A DNA stretch of 38,568 nucleotides from a virus. This document shows positions 6,371 through 12,988 of this stretch, one piece after another. Within the stretch, counting starts at the first letter, position 1, and the number at the start of each line of letters is the position of its first letter. The stretch lies in IMG/VR virus record IMGVR_UViG_3300020467_000003, positions 1 through 38,568 of that record; one strand, given 5' to 3'. Position numbers and translations under genes: made by a program. The notes below the pieces were generated by a model. It saw only the letters and a list, made by a program, of their open reading frames with translations. It ran no database searches and had not been told where the DNA came from.

Positions 6371-6739
6371 ATGGCATTAAAAAAGACACGCAAGAATGAA
6401 AAAACTTGCGAACATATTGGAGTTAATGTACATTCTTTTGAACGTCATTTAACTTATGGGTTGCAATTTACTAATGTAAATATATTAGATTTTCACCCAA
6501 ATTTTATACAAGATAAGAGAACAGGTAAACATATAGGTTGGCTGTTCTTACAAGACAAGGAAAACCCAGAAACCTGCACAATGGTTTTTGAGGATAGAGT
6601 AGAGTTTCCTATTAGTGACCAAGTTATTTATTTTAACAATGAACAGTCACCATCAAAATTAGCAGCAGTTTTTCTTGCAGCAATTCTTACTAAAAATCCT
6701 TTTTTACCTATGTGTCCAAAGTGTCAGGAGGGTAATTAG
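6371..6739 (+). CDS. Unknown early protein (122 aa)
   Basis: A 122-residue protein with a basic start (MALKKTRKNEK), a single Cys-His cluster near the N-terminus (TCEHIGVNVHSFERH), a hydrophobic helix near the C-terminus (LAAVFLAAILTKNPF) and a final MCPKCQEGN. The CPKC pair plus the N-terminal Cys and His residues could bind one zinc ion, but the arrangement is not a recognised finger. It follows the second host-type promoter, has no Shine-Dalgarno sequence, and heads an operon of small overlapping genes up to the integrase. Confidence 0.75.
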   Translation: MALKKTRKNEKTCEHIGVNVHSFERHLTYGLQFTNVNILDFHPNFIQDKRTGKHIGWLFLQDKENPETCTMVFEDRVEFPISDQVIYFNNEQSPSKLAAVFLAAILTKNPFLPMCPKCQEGN

Positions 6740-6741
6740 TA

Positions 6742-6906
6742 ATGGAAACAAAAAACTTTAAAAAGAACCTAGAGTGGCAAACCGATCAACGTTTGATAGG
6801 TCAAAAGCAACTACTAGAAGAACATACAAAAGCAATAGAACAAATAGAAAAAACTATTGTTGAATTAAAAGAACTAAAAAAAGTATTAAAGGGGGTAAAC
6901 CAATGA
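6742..6906 (+). CDS. Small coiled-coil protein (54 aa)
   Basis: A 54-codon ORF starting two bases after the previous stop, with a GGAGGG-containing upstream sequence as ribosome binding site. The protein (begins METKNFKKNL) has heptad-like hydrophobic spacing in its second half (IEQIEKTIVELKELKKVL), suggesting a short coiled coil. Its stop overlaps the next ATG by four bases. Function unknown. Confidence 0.6.
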   Translation: METKNFKKNLEWQTDQRLIGQKQLLEEHTKAIEQIEKTIVELKELKKVLKGVNQ

Positions 6907-7064
6907 AAAAATTTTTAGTTGTAAATCACGTTACTACAGAAAAATTAATTGAAGCTGAAACAAGAGAAGAAGCTATAGAAGTATCACACACAACACCACC
7001 AGATACTCTAAGCGATAGGTTGGAGGTTAGCTTTGTAGTTGACAAGGGGGTGCAAAATGATTGA
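6903..7064 (+). CDS. Small unknown protein (53 aa)
   Basis: A 53-codon ORF coupled to its neighbours by short overlaps at both ends. The protein begins MKKFLVVNHVTTEKLIEA and has the pattern of a short beta-alpha-beta domain: strand, then a charged helix (AETREEAIEV), then a strand (VSFVVDKG). An AAGGGGG stretch upstream is a good ribosome binding site. I do not recognise the family. Confidence 0.6.
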   Translation: MKKFLVVNHVTTEKLIEAETREEAIEVSHTTPPDTLSDRLEVSFVVDKGVQND

Positions 7065-7164
7065 ATTATTTTTAATTGTTGGCGGTGCATACTCACTTTA
7101 TTTAGTGGGTATGGCTATTGCTACTCACCTAGATTATAGGAGGGTTAGCAATGAAAAAAGATAG
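7057..7164 (+). CDS. Single-span membrane miniprotein (35 aa)
   Basis: A 35-codon ORF overlapping both neighbours, preceded by AAGGGGG at suitable spacing. The protein starts MIELFLIVGGAYSLYLVG and continues MAIATHL, so residues 3-24 form one transmembrane helix, followed by a short basic tail. Such miniproteins are frequent in early regions of marine podoviruses. Its role is unknown. Confidence 0.5.
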   Translation: MIELFLIVGGAYSLYLVGMAIATHLDYRRVSNEKR

Positions 7165-7282
7165 ATACAAACAACTTTTATTTGAAGAAAGATTTAAATT
7201 TAATCTTGAACTATTAGATTTTCCAGAAGAAAATACTTTGGGTTGGAGATTAGCTTTAGAGATGACTGAGGTGGAACTATGA
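7151..7282 (+). CDS. Small unknown protein (43 aa)
   Basis: A 43-codon ORF (begins MKKDRYKQLLFEERF) with an AGGAGGG ribosome binding site about eight bases upstream of the ATG. It overlaps the membrane miniprotein by 14 bases and the next gene by four. It is highly charged, with an amphipathic helix and an LGWRLALEMTE segment. No family is recognised. Confidence 0.6.
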   Translation: MKKDRYKQLLFEERFKFNLELLDFPEENTLGWRLALEMTEVEL

Positions 7283-7491
7283 AAAAAGATAATAGAAAAT
7301 TTATTCCAATACCCAAAGATGAGTATTTCAAAAAGATTACTAAATACCAATGGGAGTGTCCTTTTGATCGGTCACTCTCATGTCAAAGTGTAATTAGAAA
7401 AGACCCATCTGACGGTCACTCATACTTCATTGCTTCAATAAAGATGCGTGTACCTATTAATAAAAGAGATTGGAGTGCAGAAGATGAATAA
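7279..7491 (+). CDS. Small unknown protein (70 aa)
   Basis: A 70-residue protein beginning MKKDNRKFIPIPKDEYF. It has a basic N-terminus, two Cys residues in the middle (WECPFDRSLSCQSV) and a C-terminal acidic end. The similar MKKD start to the preceding gene may reflect duplication of a 5' end, but the rest is not obviously related. It overlaps the genes on both sides by four and eight bases. Function unknown. Confidence 0.65.
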   Translation: MKKDNRKFIPIPKDEYFKKITKYQWECPFDRSLSCQSVIRKDPSDGHSYFIASIKMRVPINKRDWSAEDE

Positions 7492-7786
7492 AAAAATCTT
7501 TGCATACAAATCAGATTTACATGGTAGGTGGTTCTGGTTGACTGATGGGTTCGATCTTAGGTCGCACCCATTTATAGAACAAAAACTATTTACTGATGTT
7601 TATATGCCTATAGCAGAGACTACAGGCGATTTTGTTTGTGATTGGTCTTGCTTTGATGACCTCGACATGGAGCAACATCAAGAACTAATAAAGATACAAA
7701 AAACTTTATTTTGTTTTGAGCATATGCAGAAGCAATTGGACAATACAGAATTAAGACACATTCACTTAATACAAATGGAGGACTAA
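7484..7786 (+). CDS. Unknown early protein (100 aa)
   Basis: A 100-residue protein starting at the ATG at 7484, inside the end of the previous gene. It is acidic, Trp- and Asp-rich, with HGRWFWLTDGFDLRSHPF near the start and a helical C-terminus. No motif is recognised. A GGAGGAC sequence at its end serves the next gene. An in-frame TTG at 7448 was rejected because it lies deep in the upstream gene. Confidence 0.7.
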   Translation: MNKKIFAYKSDLHGRWFWLTDGFDLRSHPFIEQKLFTDVYMPIAETTGDFVCDWSCFDDLDMEQHQELIKIQKTLFCFEHMQKQLDNTELRHIHLIQMED

Positions 7787-7789
7787 TTT

Positions 7790-7993
7790 GTGGAATTAAC
7801 AGAAGAACAAAAAGCAACATCATTAAGGTTTGATGCTGATGCTGTTATGGAACAACTCATAACACAAGAGAGTAGCCACAGGAGAATGTCAGCGTTAGTT
7901 GAGTATCAACTTGTATATCCTGACATGACTATTAGAGAGTTCTTTGCTATGGCAAGTGAAGATGAAGATGAAGAAGAGGAGGACGAGGAGTAA
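7790..7993 (+). CDS. Small acidic-tailed protein, GTG start (67 aa)
   Basis: A 67-residue protein that uses GTG at 7790, supported by a strong GGAGGAC ribosome binding site and the lack of a nearby ATG. The helical body (TIREFFAMAS) ends in an almost purely acidic tail of Asp and Glu (DEDEEEEDEE), encoded by a GAT/GAA/GAG repeat. Acidic tails of this sort can mimic DNA or interact with DNA-binding proteins; the role here is unknown. Its stop shares a base with the next ATG. Confidence 0.7.
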   Translation: MELTEEQKATSLRFDADAVMEQLITQESSHRRMSALVEYQLVYPDMTIREFFAMASEDEDEEEEDEE

Positions 7994-8199
7994 TGCTTAA
8001 ATGTCCTTATTGTGATAGTACTAATAACATTTGTGTTAGTACTATTAATAGAGCCAATATCAACGGTAAACAACGCCAAGTTAATTACGTTTGGCGTAGG
8101 CGTAAATGTTCTAATTGTGGTGAAAAATTTACCACACATGAAAAAACAGAACAGGAGTGGACAAAAGAAAAATATTTAAATTTATTAGAAAAACTTTAA
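7993..8199 (+). CDS. NrdR-type zinc-ribbon protein (68 aa)
   Basis: A 68-residue protein made of one zinc ribbon: CPYC at residues 4-7 and CSNC near 39-42, followed by GEKFTTHEK. The pattern CPxC, then RRRKC, xxC, x(K/R)FTTxE is that of the N-terminal domain of NrdR, the ribonucleotide reductase repressor. The ATP-cone domain of real NrdR (about 150 aa) is absent. It is therefore a stand-alone DNA-binding ribbon rather than a nucleotide sensor. No ribonucleotide reductase gene is present in the phage, so its target may be host or phage promoters. It lies immediately upstream of the integrase. Confidence 0.75.
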   Translation: MLKCPYCDSTNNICVSTINRANINGKQRQVNYVWRRRKCSNCGEKFTTHEKTEQEWTKEKYLNLLEKL

Positions 8200-8211
8200 T
8201 TTTTTATTACT

Positions 8212-9069
8212 ATGCTCAGTCACAAATCTAAAGGTATGAAAGTGCCTACTCTTTCCCAAGCTACTCATACCTATTACAAGCGAAGGCTCAACGGTCTAAC
8301 TAGTGCCGATAATTATCTAAAAACTATGCGGATAATTATAAAAATATTAGGTGATAAACCAGTTAATAAAATTGGCGTTTCTGACGTTAATAAGCTGATA
8401 GATTACTTAGTACAAAACAAGAAAAAGAACAGCACTATAAACTCTTATAAAGGTAGATTAGAAACTACTCTTAGAGAGATGGTGCAAGCGGGTTACATTG
8501 AACCATTAGTAGCTACAAAAAATTTAAGAGAAGGTGATAAAGATATACATATATTAAATGATGATATGGAAGATAAATTAATATATAAATTTAAAGAATT
8601 AGATTTTTTATTACACAAAGAAATTTCATTAATAGGTTTAGAAACTGGTCTAAGATGGGGGGAAATGTTCGAGGTTAGAAAAAGAAATATAGATTTAAAT
8701 TATGGTCAAATGACTATTGAATCAAGAAAAAATTTTACACAATTAACAATACCTTTAACAGAAAAAGCAGCAAAATTAATATACGATCATCTAGGTTTTT
8801 GTGATGATAATGATAGGGTTTTTCCTTTTGATAGTAAATGGAAATATGGAGGGTGGAATATTGCTAGACGTGATCTAGGTTACGAAAAAACAAATTGGTA
8901 TGTACCACATATCACAAGACATACAGCGTGTACTCGAATGTTGCAGAAAGGCGTACCACTACCAGTAGTGTCTAATTGGTTAGGTCATAAAAGCATAGCA
9001 GTTACTATGAGATATGCACACTTTGTACCGTCAATAATGAACCAATATAAGGAGCTATTAAACAAATGA
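8212..9069 (+). CDS. int: Tyrosine recombinase (phage integrase)
   Basis: A 285-residue lambda-type integrase. The core-binding domain covers about residues 10-90. The catalytic domain contains all expected residues: Arg148 in ETGLRWGEM, His233 and Arg236 in HITRHTACTRML, His in the WLGHKS motif near 259, and the nucleophile Tyr268 in TMRYAHF. It should integrate and excise the phage genome by site-specific recombination. An integrase just upstream of the RNA polymerase gene is typical of potentially temperate marine T7-like phages. The start is uncertain: ATG at 8212 lies inside a TGCTCA element, and a second ATG at 8236 lies exactly 24 bases after it, the spacing seen in other early leaders. 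No adjacent attP was recognised. Confidence 0.93.
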   Translation: MLSHKSKGMKVPTLSQATHTYYKRRLNGLTSADNYLKTMRIIIKILGDKPVNKIGVSDVNKLIDYLVQNKKKNSTINSYKGRLETTLREMVQAGYIEPLVATKNLREGDKDIHILNDDMEDKLIYKFKELDFLLHKEISLIGLETGLRWGEMFEVRKRNIDLNYGQMTIESRKNFTQLTIPLTEKAAKLIYDHLGFCDDNDRVFPFDSKWKYGGWNIARRDLGYEKTNWYVPHITRHTACTRMLQKGVPLPVVSNWLGHKSIAVTMRYAHFVPSIMNQYKELLNK

Positions 9070-9296
9070 AAGTTAAATATGACGAGTACATAATTAAATG
9101 TACTTACAAAGAATTAATGATCATAAGATCAGCCTTGAGAAGTCTTGAATATGATTACAAAACACATAGGTTTAATCCTACTTATGAAACTGAAGTAACA
9201 AAGATATTAAAAAAATTACATGATGTTCAAGTAAAACACGCTGAACAATACAACAAACAAACCACAAAAAAAAGGAAAACAAATGAACCTAAATGA
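9066..9296 (+). CDS. Small unknown protein between integrase and RNA polymerase (76 aa)
   Basis: A 76-residue protein, overlapping the integrase stop by four bases and the RNA polymerase start by 14. It has a helical core (YKELMIIRSALRSLEYDY and a following helix) and a very basic C-terminus (TTKKRKTNEPK). No motif is recognised. The tight coupling on both sides suggests that it is co-regulated with integrase and polymerase; a role as an accessory or excisionase-like factor is conceivable but unsupported. Confidence 0.7.
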   Translation: MKVKYDEYIIKCTYKELMIIRSALRSLEYDYKTHRFNPTYETEVTKILKKLHDVQVKHAEQYNKQTTKKRKTNEPK

Positions 9297-11691
9297 CCTA
9301 CAAAAGCAACTAGAAAATGATGTAAAACAAGCAGCAATTACATCAAGAATTAATAAAAATAACAAGAATATTCAAAATAAAAATGAATCAGAAAATGATT
9401 ATGCAAGAGCCATTATGGTTACTAGTATTAAATATTTTACTGAGTCATTAAAAAAGTTTTGTGATCAATGTGTAAAAGGACAAGCAGGTGTTAAGGCAAC
9501 TAGTTCTAAAGTTTTAAATTTGTTTGATGATTTAGATCTAGTTAGCTTTATTGTTTTTAAAGTAATATTAGATCGAGCTAGTCATATTAGTACAGTCACC
9601 TCTGTTGCTATGGCTATTGGTCAAAGATTAGATGATGAGTTGAGATATATATATTACGAGCAAGAAGATAAAAAATACTTTCAAAATATGATTAAACATA
9701 TGAATGACACGCAACATAGTAAATACCGTAGATCTTTATTAGTTTATTCTTTTAATAAAAAAGGCTACAGATATTTAGGTTTGACTAAGGAAGAACGTCT
9801 TAGGTTAGGTTTTAAAATGATTGATATTATGACTATGGAAATTGGTCTTACAAAAATATCTAAGGGTAGAGGAAGTAAATATTTACAGTTAACTGACAAG
9901 ATGATTGAGTGGATAGATAGGCAGAAATATAATAAATTTGTAGCTCTACCTACATACTTACCTTGCGTAGTAAAACCAAAGCGGTGGACTAATCCATATG
10001 ACGGTGGTTTTCATTATAATTTTAAAAATTTAAAGATACTTAAAACAGAAAATGATTACCAACTTTTAAGATTAAAAGAAGAAAATCCAACGCATTTTTA
10101 TAAAGCTATTAATGGACTACAAGAAACAGGATTTATTGTTAATAAAAAAGTATTAAAGGTTGCCTTAAAACTATTTGAAATGAATGTTGAGGTAGGTTGT
10201 ATGGCAAGTGTAGAGCAAAGACCATTACCGCCTAAACCATTTGATATTAATACAAATGAAATATCTAGAAAAAAATGGAGAAAAGAAACAAAAGATGTAC
10301 ATGAATATAATCAACATACTTTGTCTAAAAGACTGCAAACATTATTGATTTTAAATACAGCAGAAAAATTTAAAGACAATGTTTTTTATCATGTAATGCA
10401 AGCAGATTTTAGAGGTAGGATTTATTCAGTAACAGCACACTTTAATCCGCAAGGTAATGATTTAGCTAGAGCCTTACATTTGTTTGAGAAGCCTAGCAAG
10501 ATAGCATCATATAAAGAACTAGAATATTTAAAACTACATGGTGCAAATTTACAAGGTATAACTGGTTCATTTTATGATCGTATAAATCTTGCTGATACTT
10601 ATTTTAAAGCTAATAAAAAAACAACTTATGAAATGTTATTTGATGGCGAACTTAGATATACAGTAACGCCTGAGATACAAGGTAAAAATCTTTTTGATTT
10701 GGTAGATAAAGACCCATTAGAACATTTAGATTTATGGGCTAATGAACCTAAACCATTTCAATTTTTAGCTTATTGTTTTGAACGTGCAGCTTATCAAAGA
10801 CACATAATAAAATTTGGTGAACCTAAATATAAATCACATTTACCAATTTATTTAGATGGTACTAATAATGCTTATCAACATATAGCGTGTCTTTGCAAAG
10901 ATCATAAATTAGCAAAGGCTGTAAATCTAGCACCACAAACTTTAAGACCAGAAGATTTATATACAAAAGTATTAGATAAACTAATGAATAATTTAACTTG
11001 TTATTTTTTATCTAAAAATGAATTAATAACTGATTGGCTGAATGAAAAAATTGACAGAAAATTTATAAAGAAACCTGTATTAATGATTCCCTACGGTGGT
11101 TCTGATTTTGGGATTATTAAATACATAGAAAATTACAAGTGGAAAGAACCAAAGACACAAGAGCATTGTCAAATTTTATGCAAATACATACGCATATCGC
11201 TATTACAGGTTGCACCAAGTATTGATCATGTAATTACATATTTGAAAGCAGCATTAGGTCTAGGTCTTACTGATGGTTGGACAACGCCAAGTGGTTTTTA
11301 TGTGCAACAAAAATATTTAAAAAATAAAAGTAAACAAGTAAAAACTAAATTAGGCAACAGTAGTATTAGATTGTCAGTATGTGAATATACAGATAAACCT
11401 GATATAAAAAAATCTAATAATTCTATTTGTGCAAATTTTGTACAAAGCTATGATGCAGCAAATGTACATCTTGCAATATCAAAGGCGTTAGATAAAAAAA
11501 TAAAACAGTTTATTACTGTACATGATAGTTATGCTACGACTTGTGGACAGATAGAAGAGTTTATTGAAGTAGTTAAAGAAGCCTTTGTAGAGTTATATAT
11601 TAATAACGATTGTCCACTATATAAGAACCTACCACCAACAGGTAATTTTGATGTCAAGGAAGTTTTGAAAGCGATATATATCTTTAGCTAG
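9283..11691 (+). CDS. Single-subunit DNA-dependent RNA polymerase (T7 RNAP-like)
   Basis: An 802-residue phage RNA polymerase (T7: 883), shorter mainly in the N-terminal part. The palm and fingers motifs are intact: YLDGTNNAYQH with the first catalytic Asp at residue 525, KKPVLMIPYGG with the Lys596/Tyr604 pair equivalent to T7 Lys631/Tyr639, and FITVHDSYATT with His747 and the second catalytic Asp748 (T7 His811/Asp812). QADFRGRIYSVT matches the T7 upstream motif, and the specificity-loop region lies at about 660-720. It transcribes middle and late phage genes from its own promoters. It overlaps the upstream small gene and is followed by an 83-base gap with a promoter candidate. Confidence 0.97.
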   Translation: MNLNDLQKQLENDVKQAAITSRINKNNKNIQNKNESENDYARAIMVTSIKYFTESLKKFCDQCVKGQAGVKATSSKVLNLFDDLDLVSFIVFKVILDRASHISTVTSVAMAIGQRLDDELRYIYYEQEDKKYFQNMIKHMNDTQHSKYRRSLLVYSFNKKGYRYLGLTKEERLRLGFKMIDIMTMEIGLTKISKGRGSKYLQLTDKMIEWIDRQKYNKFVALPTYLPCVVKPKRWTNPYDGGFHYNFKNLKILKTENDYQLLRLKEENPTHFYKAINGLQETGFIVNKKVLKVALKLFEMNVEVGCMASVEQRPLPPKPFDINTNEISRKKWRKETKDVHEYNQHTLSKRLQTLLILNTAEKFKDNVFYHVMQADFRGRIYSVTAHFNPQGNDLARALHLFEKPSKIASYKELEYLKLHGANLQGITGSFYDRINLADTYFKANKKTTYEMLFDGELRYTVTPEIQGKNLFDLVDKDPLEHLDLWANEPKPFQFLAYCFERAAYQRHIIKFGEPKYKSHLPIYLDGTNNAYQHIACLCKDHKLAKAVNLAPQTLRPEDLYTKVLDKLMNNLTCYFLSKNELITDWLNEKIDRKFIKKPVLMIPYGGSDFGIIKYIENYKWKEPKTQEHCQILCKYIRISLLQVAPSIDHVITYLKAALGLGLTDGWTTPSGFYVQQKYLKNKSKQVKTKLGNSSIRLSVCEYTDKPDIKKSNNSICANFVQSYDAANVHLAISKALDKKIKQFITVHDSYATTCGQIEEFIEVVKEAFVELYINNDCPLYKNLPPTGNFDVKEVLKAIYIFS

Positions 11692-11714
11692 GTTGGACAG
11701 ATTTTAGAAATTAT

Positions 11715-11745
11715 GTATTATTAATAAACCTCTATATGGGGTAAT
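11715..11745 (+). promoter_or_regulatory. Candidate phage RNA polymerase promoter upstream of the SSB gene
   Basis: In the 83-base gap after the RNA polymerase gene, ACCTCTATATGGGGTAA (11728-11744) matches the minus-strand candidate before the capsid gene (ACCTCACCATAGGTAA) at the ACCTC block, the AT-GG core with the same spacing, and the downstream TAA. T7 places phage promoters at the same point, after gene 1. The AT-rich flank and short length limit confidence. Confidence 0.4.
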
Positions 11746-11774
11746 AAAAAATCTATTTAATAGGACTAAACCAA

Positions 11775-12503
11775 ATGGCTGATTTTAAATTTGAAAAAAA
11801 TCTAACTACTTGCAGAGGTTATTTAACATACTGTTGGCTAGTAAAACCTGATACTAAGTACAACAATTATCAAGCAACATTAGTTGTCAAACCTGACATG
11901 GAGCATACCTTATCTGAAAAAGAGTGCAGAGAAAAAGGTGTTGCAAGTGGTACTAAAGTTAACTCAGTTGAGTATATGTGTGAAATCTTGATGAACATAA
12001 AACAAGAATTTCAAAACGCATTGCTTGAAGCGTACCCACAAAGAAAAGGTCAATTCAAATGGCAACCAAGCGTTAAAACTGGTAAGCCAGTTGAGTATTG
12101 GCGTATAGAAGAAGATGGTAGTTTAAGCATCAGATTTAAAAAAGTTGCTAGTGGTGTAAGAAAAAAAGATGGAGAGAAATTTACATCAACACCACCTAAA
12201 TTTTTTAAACAAGAAGAAGGTTTAATGGTTCTATGTACTGATGAAGAAAAACAAAAGTATGACAAGATCTCACCAGAAAGTATAGGTGAAATTAATATGC
12301 GTATTGTTGGATATGACTATGATTACATAGGTTTCAAACTAGAGCCGAGTGCAATATGTGTAAGACATTTTGTACCTTTTGTCGGAGGTATGCAAACAGC
12401 AGAGGAGTTTGGTTTTGAACCAGAAAAAGAAGCAGCAACCCCAAGCAGTTGGGAAGAACCGCAAGAAACAAAAATTGGTTCAGCAACAGGAGGAGACTTC
12501 TAA
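11775..12503 (+). CDS. Single-stranded DNA-binding protein (T7 gp2.5-like)
   Basis: A 242-residue protein (T7 gp2.5: 232) with the OB-fold arrangement of the gp2.5 family: TTCRGYLTYCWLVKPD followed by YQATLVVKPDME at the N-terminus, a central basic beta-rich region, and VGYDYDYIGFKLEPSAICV. The C-terminus is acidic and ends GGDF. In T7 gp2.5 an acidic tail ending in an essential Phe contacts the polymerase and primase-helicase, and the same ending (GDF) is kept here although no phage DNA polymerase is encoded. It coats ssDNA in replication and recombination. Its last codons contain an AGGAGG sequence and overlap the endonuclease I frame. Confidence 0.9.
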   Translation: MADFKFEKNLTTCRGYLTYCWLVKPDTKYNNYQATLVVKPDMEHTLSEKECREKGVASGTKVNSVEYMCEILMNIKQEFQNALLEAYPQRKGQFKWQPSVKTGKPVEYWRIEEDGSLSIRFKKVASGVRKKDGEKFTSTPPKFFKQEEGLMVLCTDEEKQKYDKISPESIGEINMRIVGYDYDYIGFKLEPSAICVRHFVPFVGGMQTAEEFGFEPEKEAATPSSWEEPQETKIGSATGGDF

Positions 12504-12849
12504 GTATAAAAGTAAATTTGAAGCTGCATTTGCTGAATCTTTACACAAGAAAAAAATTAAATTTACCTATGAAAGCATCAGCATTGACTATCAAATTCCT
12601 TGCACCTATAAGCCTGACTTTATCCTCAACGATTTTATTGTGGAAACGAAGGGCTATTTCTCAAAAGAAGATAGACGCAAACACATTATTATTAAGGAGA
12701 CAAGACCCGAATTAAGGATTAGATTTTGTTTCCAAAATAGTAAGACCCGATTAAGCAAAGCAAAGAAAAGCCTGACCTATGGTCAATGGTGCGATAGGCA
12801 TGGCTTTCTTTACTGCGATAAAACTATTCCTAATGATTGGTATGACTAG
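12475..12849 (+). CDS. Endonuclease I, Holliday junction resolvase (T7 gp3-like), no ATG start
   Basis: The protein aligns with T7 endonuclease I (149 aa) from SKYKSKFEAAFAESL to the C-terminal IPNDWYD. The active-site elements are present: Glu in the first helix, YES, YKPDF with the catalytic Asp, and FIVETKG with Glu and Lys. RRKHIIIKETRPELRIRF matches the T7 RKKHLLIREQHPELDIRI stretch. It resolves branched DNA and helps break down host DNA. The frame contains no ATG at all. I mark the TTG at 12475, which gives 124 residues; other TTG codons lie upstream at 12370-12415. An AGGAGG at 12488-12493 sits over the SSB stop without a normal start codon after it, so initiation could be unusual or could involve a +1 shift from SSB. 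Confidence 0.88.
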   Translation: MVQQQEETSKYKSKFEAAFAESLHKKKIKFTYESISIDYQIPCTYKPDFILNDFIVETKGYFSKEDRRKHIIIKETRPELRIRFCFQNSKTRLSKAKKSLTYGQWCDRHGFLYCDKTIPNDWYD

Positions 12850-12988
12850 ATTTTTTCCACAAAAAACAGATGACCCAGAACAGGGTGACGTTTGTTTTGA
12901 TGAAGAAAAAAACTGTTGGGTAATATACAACGGTGAAGAGTGGATTGAAATTACCAAGAAAGAATATTTTGGTTGTGATACATGGTGA
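12842..12988 (+). CDS. Small unknown protein (48 aa)
   Basis: A 48-residue acidic protein from the ATG at 12842, which overlaps the endonuclease I stop (TATGACTAG). It contains GDVCFDEEKNCWVIYNGEEW, a short beta-hairpin-like motif that I associate with small proteins in marine phage replication modules. It overlaps the primase-helicase start by seven bases. A longer reading from 12779 would run through the endonuclease gene and is less likely. Function unknown. Confidence 0.65.
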   Translation: MTRFFPQKTDDPEQGDVCFDEEKNCWVIYNGEEWIEITKKEYFGCDTW

